Source: Sinorhizobium saheli (GTDB lineage: Bacteria > Pseudomonadota > Alphaproteobacteria > Rhizobiales > Rhizobiaceae). From it: a stretch of 58,602 nucleotides of DNA. Positions 33,697 through 41,071 of the stretch are shown piece by piece. The DNA lies in assembly GCF_001651875.1 (NCBI RefSeq), contig NZ_LNQB01000056.1:1-58602 (forward strand), written 5' to 3'. The first letter of the stretch is position 1. The number at the start of each line of letters is the position of its first letter. The position numbers were made by a program, and so were the translations under genes. The notes below the pieces were generated by a model, which was not told the origin of the DNA, did no database searches, and was given only the letters and a program-made list of their open reading frames with translations.

Positions 33697-34676
33697 CTCG
33701 TCCCTCCTGCCGCGTCCTGCCGCACCAGCGTGCCGTCGCTCACCACCCGCCAGTCCGGTTTGCCATAGCCTTCCGGCCAGGGATAGACTTCGCGGTCGTT
33801 GAAGTAGACCACTGCCGTCAGGTGCGGGAATTCGCCATGACGCTTCGCGGCGTTCGCCGCCCAGTTCCTCACATATTCGGCATCGCCCTCATACCCGAGT
33901 TCGGCGACCATGACCGGCTTGCCGTAGCCCTTCACCCGCTCGTATCCGGGCGCCAGCCGCTCCTGAAAGGTCTGGTCTCGTCCCTTCGTCGCCCGGTCAT
34001 AGGCCTGCAAGCCGAACACCGAGAGCCCGATGACATCCACCACGTCGTCCCCGGGGTAAAAGGCCTCCAGGCCTTCGTTTCCCTTCGGCGACCACATGAA
34101 TTTCGCGGTCCCGAGATGGGCACGGCAGACGTTCACCATGCGCCGGTAGGCGGCCTTGAAACCCGCGCCGCCCCAGTGCGACCAGGAAAACTGGCTGTCC
34201 GTTTCGTCCATCTCCTGGCCCCACCGAATGATGACGGGGCTCTTGAGCGCCGCAGCGGTCGAGCAGACCGCGGCCATGTTCTCGTCGCGCGCGCCGCCGA
34301 GGATCGCGCCGAGAAGCTCCTGCCCGGAGAGCCGCCAGTCTGGCGACCAGGACCAGGGCTCGATCGTGATCAGGAGGGTGCGCCCGCGCGCCAGGGCATA
34401 GTCATCGGCAAGCGCGAGCGTCGACAGATCGACGTCTTCCCAGGGCAGGAACAGATGTTCGATCCTGGAACTCGCCGCTTCGCCAAAGTCCCCGTGCGGG
34501 TCATAGGCGCCGAAGGTGATAGAATCCTCCGTCAGCACAGGCCGCTTGTCCGATGGCGCTGCCATTTTCGGCGAGTTCGCGTCGAGAATCCCGCCCGGCA
34601 TGTTGGCGGCGAGCACCGTGCCCGACAGCAACAGACCGAATGATGCGAAGGCGATCGCCTTTGATTTATTCCTCAC
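33693..34676 (-). CDS. Secreted GH26-like glycosyl hydrolase
   Basis: The protein has 327 residues from GTG 34676, whose GTGA overlaps the stop of the glycosyltransferase gene. The signal peptide MRNKSKAIAFASFGLLLSGTVLA places it outside the cytoplasm. The fold resembles GH26 endo-mannanase/glucanase proteins: the acid/base Glu is in IIRWGQEMDETD (residues ~150-161), the nucleophile Glu is in PVMVAELGYEGD (~258-269), and ITIEPWSWSPDW lies on the sugar site. Hydrolases in polysaccharide operons usually trim or release the nascent chain. The polymer here is probably the cux-controlled arabinose-containing polysaccharide, but the cut linkage is unknown. Confidence 0.75.
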   Translation of the reverse strand: MRNKSKAIAFASFGLLLSGTVLAANMPGGILDANSPKMAAPSDKRPVLTEDSITFGAYDPHGDFGEAASSRIEHLFLPWEDVDLSTLALADDYALARGRTLLITIEPWSWSPDWRLSGQELLGAILGGARDENMAAVCSTAAALKSPVIIRWGQEMDETDSQFSWSHWGGAGFKAAYRRMVNVCRAHLGTAKFMWSPKGNEGLEAFYPGDDVVDVIGLSVFGLQAYDRATKGRDQTFQERLAPGYERVKGYGKPVMVAELGYEGDAEYVRNWAANAAKRHGEFPHLTAVVYFNDREVYPWPEGYGKPDWRVVSDGTLVRQDAAGGTR

Positions 34677-36586
34677 TGCATTCCTCCGAAGTCGCTCGCC
34701 TCGGTTTCGGGGAGCACGCCGTATGATGCTCCTGTCCCTCGCATGCCCTTTTCCGGCCCGGCGGAGATCCAGCGCGGCCGGAAGACGATCTTGCGGAGGG
34801 CCTTGCCGCCCTGGCCGGCGCCTGCCGCCGCATAGCGCTCCTCGAAGAGCCGGAGGTGCCCCGCCCCCCAGGCAAGCGCCTCGAGCCCCTCTTTCCCGCG
34901 CTCGGCAACGGCGATGCCCGGCAGCGCGACGAGCGCCAGAAGCCCGGCGGCGATCGCATGCCGATAGAAGCGGGGCGCTGCAGCGATCGCATTCTCGCGT
35001 GCATGGCGCACGACGATGACGACCAGGAGTAGGCTGTAGTTCGCGGCGTTCAGGGCCGCGAAAAGGTAAAAGCCGTTCGCCGTGGCCGCCTCGTCGACCA
35101 GAAGCACCGGCAGCACCGCCGCGATGGCGAGGACCACATAGGGCGAAAGCACACGCAGGGGCAGCGGATCGACCGCGGATGTCCCCTTGGGGGTCACGCG
35201 GAAATCCACGAAGGAGCCGGTGAGCCAGTCGCGCACCGCCGCCGCGGTACCGGCAAGGGCCCAGGGCCAGCGCGCAAACAGGAAGAGCATGCATTCCCAG
35301 CTCAGGATCTTCGCGTCGTATGGCCGGTAGGTACCTGCTGCCCTCAAGCGGTGCGCCAGTACGACGAGCACGCTCGACAGCGGCACGAAATGCACGAGAA
35401 AATCGGGATAGGTCACGGCGACGAAGGTCTCGCCGCGCGCAAGGGCGATGATCGGCATCGCGAACATCAGCGCCATGAAACACGCGAAAAGCGGATACCA
35501 GAACTGTGAGAAGAGAAACTGGAATTTCAGTCGCGACGGCAACCGGCCGATGAGGCGCGGCGAGTGCTGCAGCAGGATCGTCACGAGGCTGCGCGACCAC
35601 TGGAACTCCTGGGTCACGAGATCGCCGAAGGTGCGCGGCCCGTCGCCATGGGCGATCGCATCGAGCGCATGGACGCCGCGCCAGCCGGCGGCGTTCATCA
35701 TCAATGTCGTCGAGTGATCCTCGGCCAGTTCCGGACCGAGCCCGCCGATAGCCGCAAGGGCCGCCGTGCGCACCGCATAATGCGAGCCGATGCACAGCGG
35801 CGCGAGCCCGCCGGTGTAGCCGGCCTGGAGCGCGCCATGCATGCTCGCCTCCGCATAAAGCCGCCCGCGCGCCGACCAGCTTTCGGCGGCATTCCGGTCG
35901 CAGATGCTCGGCGCCGAGACGTAACCCACCGCCGGATCGGCGAAAGAGCGCAGCATCGCGAGGAGGTAGCCGGGCTCGGGGACGTGGTCGGCGTCCAGTT
36001 GGACGACGAAGTCATAGCGTTCATAGCCGTAGTGATCGTAGAAGAAGGCGAGGTTGCCTTCCTTGCAGCGCGTGCGCCGCGGCCAGGAGGTGCGGTGATA
36101 ATCGGCCCGCCCCTTGCGGGTCGAGACGTGAACGCCATGCTGGCGGCACCAGGCGAGCGTCTCCTCGGAAGGGTCCTCGTCAGCGACCCAGGTATCATGC
36201 GGCAGGTCCTGGGCGAGCATCGCCCTCAGCGTCTGCGCAACGACCGGGAAAGGCTCTGACGGCGCCTTGGTGACGACCATGGCGACGCGGCTCGTCGCCG
36301 GCAGGCGCAACGGTCCGCTCGGCTTGGCCGCGCGATAGAACACGATGATGAAATAGGCGGGCAGCAGGGTGACCCATGCGAGCGTCGCGGTGACGAGAAT
36401 GCTGCCGAAGGCGTTGCTGTGATGGCGCGGGTCGAGCCACCAGCCCCAGAAATAAACGAGGCTGGCGGCCCAGACTCCGGCCCCCGCCAGAAACTCCGCC
36501 TTGCGCCAGCCGGTGAGCACCGGCACGAGCAGCGCTTCGCCGCTTTCCGCGGCAACTTCCCTCCTGTTGGCCGAAAGTCTCCTCAA
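34673..36586 (-). CDS. Membrane family 2 glycosyltransferase, cellulose-synthase-like
   Basis: The protein has 637 residues. It starts with TTG 36586 overlapping the upstream stop as TTGA, with no nearby ATG. Two N-terminal membrane segments (residues ~25-45, ~60-85) precede a GT2 domain with ADEDPS, QLDADHVPEPGYL (~185-198, nucleotide/metal Asp), GPELAEDHST (catalytic ED) and QEFQWSRS (a QxxRW variant). Further membrane segments follow (~345-440 and beyond). The layout is that of processive synthases that make and export a chain. It is the central enzyme of the cux operon, fed by UDP-xylose/UDP-arabinose from the two upstream genes. The position matches the gene called SMb20460 in S. meliloti as I recall it. 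Confidence 0.8.
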   Translation of the reverse strand: MRRLSANRREVAAESGEALLVPVLTGWRKAEFLAGAGVWAASLVYFWGWWLDPRHHSNAFGSILVTATLAWVTLLPAYFIIVFYRAAKPSGPLRLPATSRVAMVVTKAPSEPFPVVAQTLRAMLAQDLPHDTWVADEDPSEETLAWCRQHGVHVSTRKGRADYHRTSWPRRTRCKEGNLAFFYDHYGYERYDFVVQLDADHVPEPGYLLAMLRSFADPAVGYVSAPSICDRNAAESWSARGRLYAEASMHGALQAGYTGGLAPLCIGSHYAVRTAALAAIGGLGPELAEDHSTTLMMNAAGWRGVHALDAIAHGDGPRTFGDLVTQEFQWSRSLVTILLQHSPRLIGRLPSRLKFQFLFSQFWYPLFACFMALMFAMPIIALARGETFVAVTYPDFLVHFVPLSSVLVVLAHRLRAAGTYRPYDAKILSWECMLFLFARWPWALAGTAAAVRDWLTGSFVDFRVTPKGTSAVDPLPLRVLSPYVVLAIAAVLPVLLVDEAATANGFYLFAALNAANYSLLLVVIVVRHARENAIAAAPRFYRHAIAAGLLALVALPGIAVAERGKEGLEALAWGAGHLRLFEERYAAAGAGQGGKALRKIVFRPRWISAGPEKGMRGTGASYGVLPETEASDFGGMQ

Positions 36587-37569
36587 GCCCGCACCTCCAG
36601 TCCGAAGAACGGCGCGGCGGTGCGAACGATCGTATCGAGATCGGAGTAGCGGGGCAGGAAACCGAGCGTCTGATAGGCGAGGCTCGCATCGGCGTAGAGC
36701 ATCGGTGGATCGCCGCGGCGGCGCCGATGGAACACGACCGGGACGTCGCGCCCCGTCACCTCGCGGACCGTCCGCAGCACCTGCCGGATCGAAAAGCCGC
36801 GGCCCGTGCCCAGATTGAGCGCGAGGCTCTCGCCGCCCCTGACCAGATAGCGATAGGCCAGCAGATGGGCGTGCGCGAGGTCGGCGACGTGGATGTAGTC
36901 GCGCACGCAGGTTCCGTCGGGCGTATCGTAGTCCTCACCGAACACCTCAAGATGCGGAATAGTGCCGGCCGCAGCCATGAGCGCCCGCGGAATGAGATGC
37001 GTCTCGGGATCGTGCCATTCGCCGAGGTCGCCCTCCGGGTCGGCGCCGCAGGCGTTGAAGTAGCGCAGCGACACGTAGCTCAACGCAAAGGCCGCCGAAT
37101 AGTCGGCGAGCATGTGCTCGGCCATCAGCTTCGACTTGCCATAGGGGCTGATCGGTGCCTGCGGCGTCGCCTCGTCGATCGGCAGCATCGCCGGGGCGCC
37201 ATAGGTGGCGCAGCTCGACGAGAAGATCATCTTGTCGAGACCGGTGCGCCGGCACGCCTCGAGGAGCGTCAACGTCCCACGGACGTTGTTGCGATAGTAT
37301 TTGGCAGGATCGGCGACGGACTCGCCGACATAGGCGGAGGCCGCAAAATGGATGACCGCGTCGGGCGCATACTCTTTGATCACCGCGAGGAGATGCGCGA
37401 CGTCGAGTATATCCCCTTCCACGAACGGTCCCCAGCGCACGGCGGAGCGGTTGCCGGTCGCCAGATTGTCGTAGACGACGGGCTCGATGCCCTCGGTGCG
37501 GAGAAGCTTTGCGGTATGGCTGCCGATGTAGCCGGCGCCACCCGTGACGAGAATGCGCGGCGCGTCCAT
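36583..37569 (-). CDS. uxe: UDP-sugar 4-epimerase (UDP-xylose/UDP-glucose type)
   Basis: The protein has 328 residues of the GalE/SDR family. The NAD motif GGAGYIGSHTAKLL is at residues ~10-23, the Ser of FSSSCATYG (~118-126) and the Tyr/Lys of PYGKSKLMAEH (~144-154) form the catalytic set, and ALNLGTGRGFSI is the usual sugar-domain motif. It inverts C4 of a UDP-sugar. Coupled by a TGATG overlap to the UDP-glucuronate decarboxylase gene upstream, it most likely turns UDP-xylose into UDP-arabinose, as reported for the S. meliloti uxe gene at this position. UDP-galactose formation cannot be excluded. Confidence 0.8.
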   Translation of the reverse strand: MDAPRILVTGGAGYIGSHTAKLLRTEGIEPVVYDNLATGNRSAVRWGPFVEGDILDVAHLLAVIKEYAPDAVIHFAASAYVGESVADPAKYYRNNVRGTLTLLEACRRTGLDKMIFSSSCATYGAPAMLPIDEATPQAPISPYGKSKLMAEHMLADYSAAFALSYVSLRYFNACGADPEGDLGEWHDPETHLIPRALMAAAGTIPHLEVFGEDYDTPDGTCVRDYIHVADLAHAHLLAYRYLVRGGESLALNLGTGRGFSIRQVLRTVREVTGRDVPVVFHRRRRGDPPMLYADASLAYQTLGFLPRYSDLDTIVRTAAPFFGLEVRA

Positions 37570-38612
37570 CAGGCGAGCTCCCTTGTTTCCAAAGTCGATC
37601 GGGTGAGAAGGCCCTCGAAATAGCGGATGGTTTCGGCAAGCCCCTCCGCAAGAGCGACCGTTGGGCGCCAGCCGAGTTCGCCGATCGCGAGCGAGATGTC
37701 CGGCCGGCGCTGGCGCGGGTCGTCGGCGGGCAAGGGCCGATGGACGATCCTGGAGCGCGAGCCGGTCAGTTCGACCACCTGCGCGGCGAGTTCGCCGATC
37801 ATGAATTCTCCGGGGTTGCCGAGATTGACCGGACCGGTGAACGACGGTGGCGACGCCATCACGCGGAGGAACCCGTCTATCATGTCGTCGACGAAACAGA
37901 AGGAGCGCGTCTGCAAGCCGTCGCCGTAGATGGTGATGTCCGCCCCCTTCAGCGCCTGGACGATGAAGTTCGAGACGACGCGACCGTCATCCGGGCGCAT
38001 CCGGGGACCGTAGGTGTTGAAGATGCGGACGATCTTGACGTCGACCCCGTGCATCCTGTGGAAGTCGAAGAACAGGGTTTCGGCGCAGCGCTTGCCTTCG
38101 TCGTAGCAGGCGCGCGGGCCAAAGGGATTGACGTTTCCCCAATAGCTCTCCACCTGCGGATGGATGTGCGGGTCGCCGTAGATTTCCGAGGTCGATGCCT
38201 GGAAGATGCGCGCCCCTCGGCGAGCAGCCAGCTCGAGAAGGTTCAGCGCGCCGATGACACAGGTCCTGGTCGTCTGGATCGGGTCTGCCTGATAATGGGA
38301 CGGCGAGGCGGGACAGGCGAGATTGTAGATCTCGTCGACCTCGATATCCATCGGCTGCACGATGTCGTGGGCGATGATGCTGAAGGTGCCGAAGCGCTGC
38401 AATGGCGCGATGTTGCGCCTCAGCCCGGTCGAGAAATTGTCGAGGCAGGTGACCTGATGCCCGGCGGCGAGCAGGCGTTCGCAGAGATGTGCTCCGAGAA
38501 AGCCTGCCCCGCCGGCAACAAGTATTCGCTTCTGGATTTTCCGGCGCCGCAGCAAGTCACTATCGTTATCAAGCTCAAATGACGTGTTTGTAGACGCTTT
38601 ACGCAAATACAT
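37569..38612 (-). CDS. uxs1: UDP-glucuronate decarboxylase (UDP-xylose synthase)
   Basis: The protein has 347 residues. [15 protein letters not shown] (residues ~34-48) binds [16 protein letters not shown] (~134-146) and [11 protein letters not shown] (~165-175, catalytic Tyr and Lys) are diagnostic for UXS, and [21 protein letters not shown] (~193-213) completes the signature. It oxidises and decarboxylates UDP-glucuronate to UDP-xylose. It is the first gene of a five-gene operon (uxs1-uxe-GT2-GH26-DUF995) in which every junction overlaps. The AraC-type regulator diverges from it, with an AT-rich 363-base region between. Confidence 0.88.
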   Translation of the reverse strand: MYLRKASTNTSFELDNDSDLLRRRKIQKRILVAGGAGFLGAHLCERLLAAGHQVTCLDNFSTGLRRNIAPLQRFGTFSIIAHDIVQPMDIEVDEIYNLACPASPSHYQADPIQTTRTCVIGALNLLELAARRGARIFQASTSEIYGDPHIHPQVESYWGNVNPFGPRACYDEGKRCAETLFFDFHRMHGVDVKIVRIFNTYGPRMRPDDGRVVSNFIVQALKGADITIYGDGLQTRSFCFVDDMIDGFLRVMASPPSFTGPVNLGNPGEFMIGELAAQVVELTGSRSRIVHRPLPADDPRQRRPDISLAIGELGWRPTVALAEGLAETIRYFEGLLTRSTLETRELA

Positions 38613-38975
38613 AGTGGAAAATCCTCGTCAACATCTTAGTTCTAAATAAGAATTTTCTCACATCGGGGATAAATACTAGGTAATTAAAATAATATTCGTT
38701 CGAAAATGGCTGTTTTTACGCGAGACATTATTTCCTTCAACCATGTTGTTATTGATACAATCATTGAGAGTGATTGTCATTATCACCCAATCCGGATACT
38801 TATCGCTCCGTGCATTTCTAACCAAAACGAGGTATAACGGAGAACTCCTGAGTGTGGCGGCCTGAACCGGCTCCACTCTTGGGCGATTCGCCTGCCGTGT
38901 GGCCGTCGCCGCCCTGCCAGACGATTGATCGCTTGCGTCTCGCGCCTTGGGCAAATCGTGCGCTGGAGAACCTGC
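38613..38975. promoter_or_regulatory. Divergent control region uxs1/cuxR with a dyad
   Basis: About 360 bases, clearly more AT-rich than the flanks in the half next to uxs1. ACAATCA-TTGAGAG-TGATTGT (38757-38777) is a perfect 7-bp dyad with a 7-base centre, a candidate site for the AraC-type activator. The last 12 bases hold the cuxR ribosome site (GGAGAACCTGC). Confidence 0.5.
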
Positions 38976-40127
38976 ATGACGAGAGAAGCCGAATCGGAAG
39001 ACGACTCCAACGAAGGTCCGAGCGGGTCGGACCATATGGAGCGGCGCCGTTGGCCGCGTGAACCGCCCGTCCGGCGCCAGCGCCAGGTCGGCGTTCCTGC
39101 GCTCGTGCCCTCCCGGTTCTCGACGCTCGAAGTGCCGCCGGCGGATCAGTTCCAATACTTTCGCGCCCATATGGCGCCCCTCGTGGAGGTCCGCCTGCCG
39201 GACGGGGTCTCTAAGAACGACGGCTTTCCCGCAGAGCAGATCGGATGGCATCTCGGCGATCTGCTCGTCGTTCAGCAGCGCGCGCCCGCCCACAGCTACA
39301 TCCGCTCGCGTGCGATGCTGCGCTCCAGCCCGATCGATCACTGGAATGTCGGGCTTTTTCACAGCGGCCGGTCGTGGACCGAGGTCGACCGCCGCGTGAC
39401 GGAGATAGGGCCCGGCGATCTCTTTCTTCGGTCGCTCGGTTACCCCTATCGCGGGCGGACGACGGAGGCCTCGGCCGTCCTTCTCTTCATGCCCTTTGAA
39501 CTGCTCGCGGACGATGCCGGCCTGCTCGAGGCTGCCAACAATGCGGTGTTTTCCGGCAGCCTGGCCGATTTGCTCGTCAACTACATCGGCGGCATGGAAC
39601 AGGCGCTCGGAAACCTCACGGCCGAGGAGGTGCTGCGGATCGTGCGCACCATCCGCGACATGGTCGTCGCATGCGCCGCATCGTCGGTCAGGCCGGACGC
39701 GGGGAGCGCCCCCACGAATATGGGAATAATGGAGCGGGCGCACCGCTACATTCATCTCAACCTTCATTCGGAGCAGCTGACGCCCGACGCCATCTGCCGC
39801 GCGCTCGGCATCTCCCGCACGCGCCTCTACCAATTGTTCGAGCCGAGCGGCGGCGTCTCGAACTATATTCGCCGCCGTCGGCTTCTACAGGCCTATGCGG
39901 ACTTGAGCGACCCGACCAACAACCGGCCGATCGGGGAGATTGCGGAAGCCGCCGGCTTCGATCTCGCCGCCAACTTCACGCGGGCCTTCAGCAATGAATT
40001 CGGCGCGACGCCGCGCGAGATCCGCAAGTCCGCCGCGGCGACAGAACGCCTGGTCGCACCGGTTGCCCCGTCGGAGCAGCGCCGCGGGGCGACGATCGGC
40101 GATTGGCTGAAGCCGGTCCGGGGCTGA
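38976..40127 (+). CDS. cuxR: AraC-family activator, c-di-GMP-responsive CuxR type
   Basis: The protein has 383 residues from ATG 38976. An acidic start is followed by an Arg-rich stretch, MERRRWPREPPVRRQRQ (residues ~21-37), which contains RxxxR-type spacing like that of PilZ c-di-GMP sites. Residues ~70-190 form an AraC N-terminal cupin-like domain. The C-terminus has two helix-turn-helix units, TPDAICRALGISRTRLYQLFE (~268-288) and PIGEIAEAAGFDLAANFTRAFSNEFG (~320-345). In S. meliloti, CuxR binds c-di-GMP through a PilZ-like surface and activates the divergent uxs1 operon. The identical gene context supports the same role; ligand binding here is inferred. Confidence 0.8.
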   Translation: MTREAESEDDSNEGPSGSDHMERRRWPREPPVRRQRQVGVPALVPSRFSTLEVPPADQFQYFRAHMAPLVEVRLPDGVSKNDGFPAEQIGWHLGDLLVVQQRAPAHSYIRSRAMLRSSPIDHWNVGLFHSGRSWTEVDRRVTEIGPGDLFLRSLGYPYRGRTTEASAVLLFMPFELLADDAGLLEAANNAVFSGSLADLLVNYIGGMEQALGNLTAEEVLRIVRTIRDMVVACAASSVRPDAGSAPTNMGIMERAHRYIHLNLHSEQLTPDAICRALGISRTRLYQLFEPSGGVSNYIRRRRLLQAYADLSDPTNNRPIGEIAEAAGFDLAANFTRAFSNEFGATPREIRKSAAATERLVAPVAPSEQRRGATIGDWLKPVRG

Positions 40128-40158
40128 GGCGCGCTGTCGTCAGCTCAGCCTGAGGGCG

Positions 40159-40497
40159 TCAGCTCAGCCTGAGATCGACGCCCGGGTGCAGTTTCTTGAG
40201 ATTCGGCAGAGACTTCGACTGCCAGGGAAACTGCGAGCTTCCGCGGACGGTGAACTGGATATTCGGCCGGTTGCGCGCTTCGATCGTGAGCTTTGCGAGC
40301 AGGTTGATTCCGGACGAATTGAGAAACTGGAGGCCCGTCAGGTCTATGGTCATGCGATCGGGGTCCGACTCGATGACGCTCATCACCAGGGAAAAGATCG
40401 GCGCATAGGCGTCGGTGCTGGGCAGGCGCATGGTCCCATCGAAGTAGATGTCCTTGCCTTCCGCCCAAACACGGTATTCGTCTGCCTTGATTTCCAT
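40159..40497 (-). CDS. bgrV: STAS-domain anti-anti-regulator (BgrV-like)
   Basis: The protein has 112 residues, slr1659-type. The STAS core [22 protein letters not shown] (residues ~49-70) keeps the NSSGI motif whose Ser is phosphorylated in partner switching. [18 protein letters not shown] forms the usual first strands. It lies 15 bases after the HATPase gene. When dephosphorylated by the PP2C phosphatase (41072-43432), it should bind the kinase-like partner and free the diguanylate cyclase, as described for the bgr module that controls mixed-linkage beta-glucan in S. meliloti. It is the last gene of the minus-strand operon. Confidence 0.8.
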   Translation of the reverse strand: MEIKADEYRVWAEGKDIYFDGTMRLPSTDAYAPIFSLVMSVIESDPDRMTIDLTGLQFLNSSGINLLAKLTIEARNRPNIQFTVRGSSQFPWQSKSLPNLKKLHPGVDLRLS

Positions 40498-40512
40498 GTC
40501 CTGTGCTGCCCA

Positions 40513-41070
40513 TCAATTCGAGAGATCGGGGACGCTGATAGAGGCGTAGGTCTCCAGCGGGATCGTGCTGTCCTGTCCGCCGGATCCGAAGACCCAGGCG
40601 AAGCGGGCCCCATAATCGCTCATGAGGGTGAGAAGTCCAAGCCCCGACCCCGACCCCGCGCCCGTCGCATTGGCTTCGATCCGTCTTATCAGCAGATCCC
40701 CCGGATCGCCGACGGTTATTTCCGACAGTAGGCGCTGGAACCGCTCTGCCGTATCCTCATCGACGAAGTTGGAGACCTTTGCGCGGAAGGCGCTGGCCAC
40801 GATCGACGCTTCCACCACGATTTCGCCGGGGGCGCGGAACTTCACGGCATTCTCAATGAGCTCATTGGTCAGATAGCCGACATTGTGCCGCACCTCCTTG
40901 TACAGGCTGCGGGAGGCTCTGTAGCGCAGCGCCACGAACTCGGCGACGAAGTCCGAGGTCAGCGCGCAATGCTTCCATCCGAGGTCGAGCGGGCCGTCGT
41001 AAAGACGAAGCCTCGTGACGCTTTCGCCCGTTCCGATTGCGAGGTCCTCCAGTCCGTATAGGGTCGTCAT
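40513..41070 (-). CDS. bgrW: HATPase anti-regulator kinase (BgrW-like)
   Basis: The protein has 185 residues, slr1658-type. The GHKL N-box is YLTNELIENAVKFR (residues ~66-79), and SGSGLGLLTLMSDYGA (~136-151) provides the G-rich ATP lid, so it is likely a serine kinase for the STAS partner. A conventional D-x-G box is weak (FVDEDTAERF). The gene begins one base after the phosphatase stop codon. In partner switching this protein would hold either the STAS protein or the output protein, depending on phosphorylation. Confidence 0.78.
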   Translation of the reverse strand: MTTLYGLEDLAIGTGESVTRLRLYDGPLDLGWKHCALTSDFVAEFVALRYRASRSLYKEVRHNVGYLTNELIENAVKFRAPGEIVVEASIVASAFRAKVSNFVDEDTAERFQRLLSEITVGDPGDLLIRRIEANATGAGSGSGLGLLTLMSDYGARFAWVFGSGGQDSTIPLETYASISVPDLSN

Positions 41071-41071
41071 C

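Noticed and set aside
33693..35795. A 700-codon frame that would extend the GH26-like protein upstream
   Set aside because: The upstream half is Arg/Gly/Ala-rich and overlaps the glycosyltransferase gene out of frame; a signal peptide begins at 34676.
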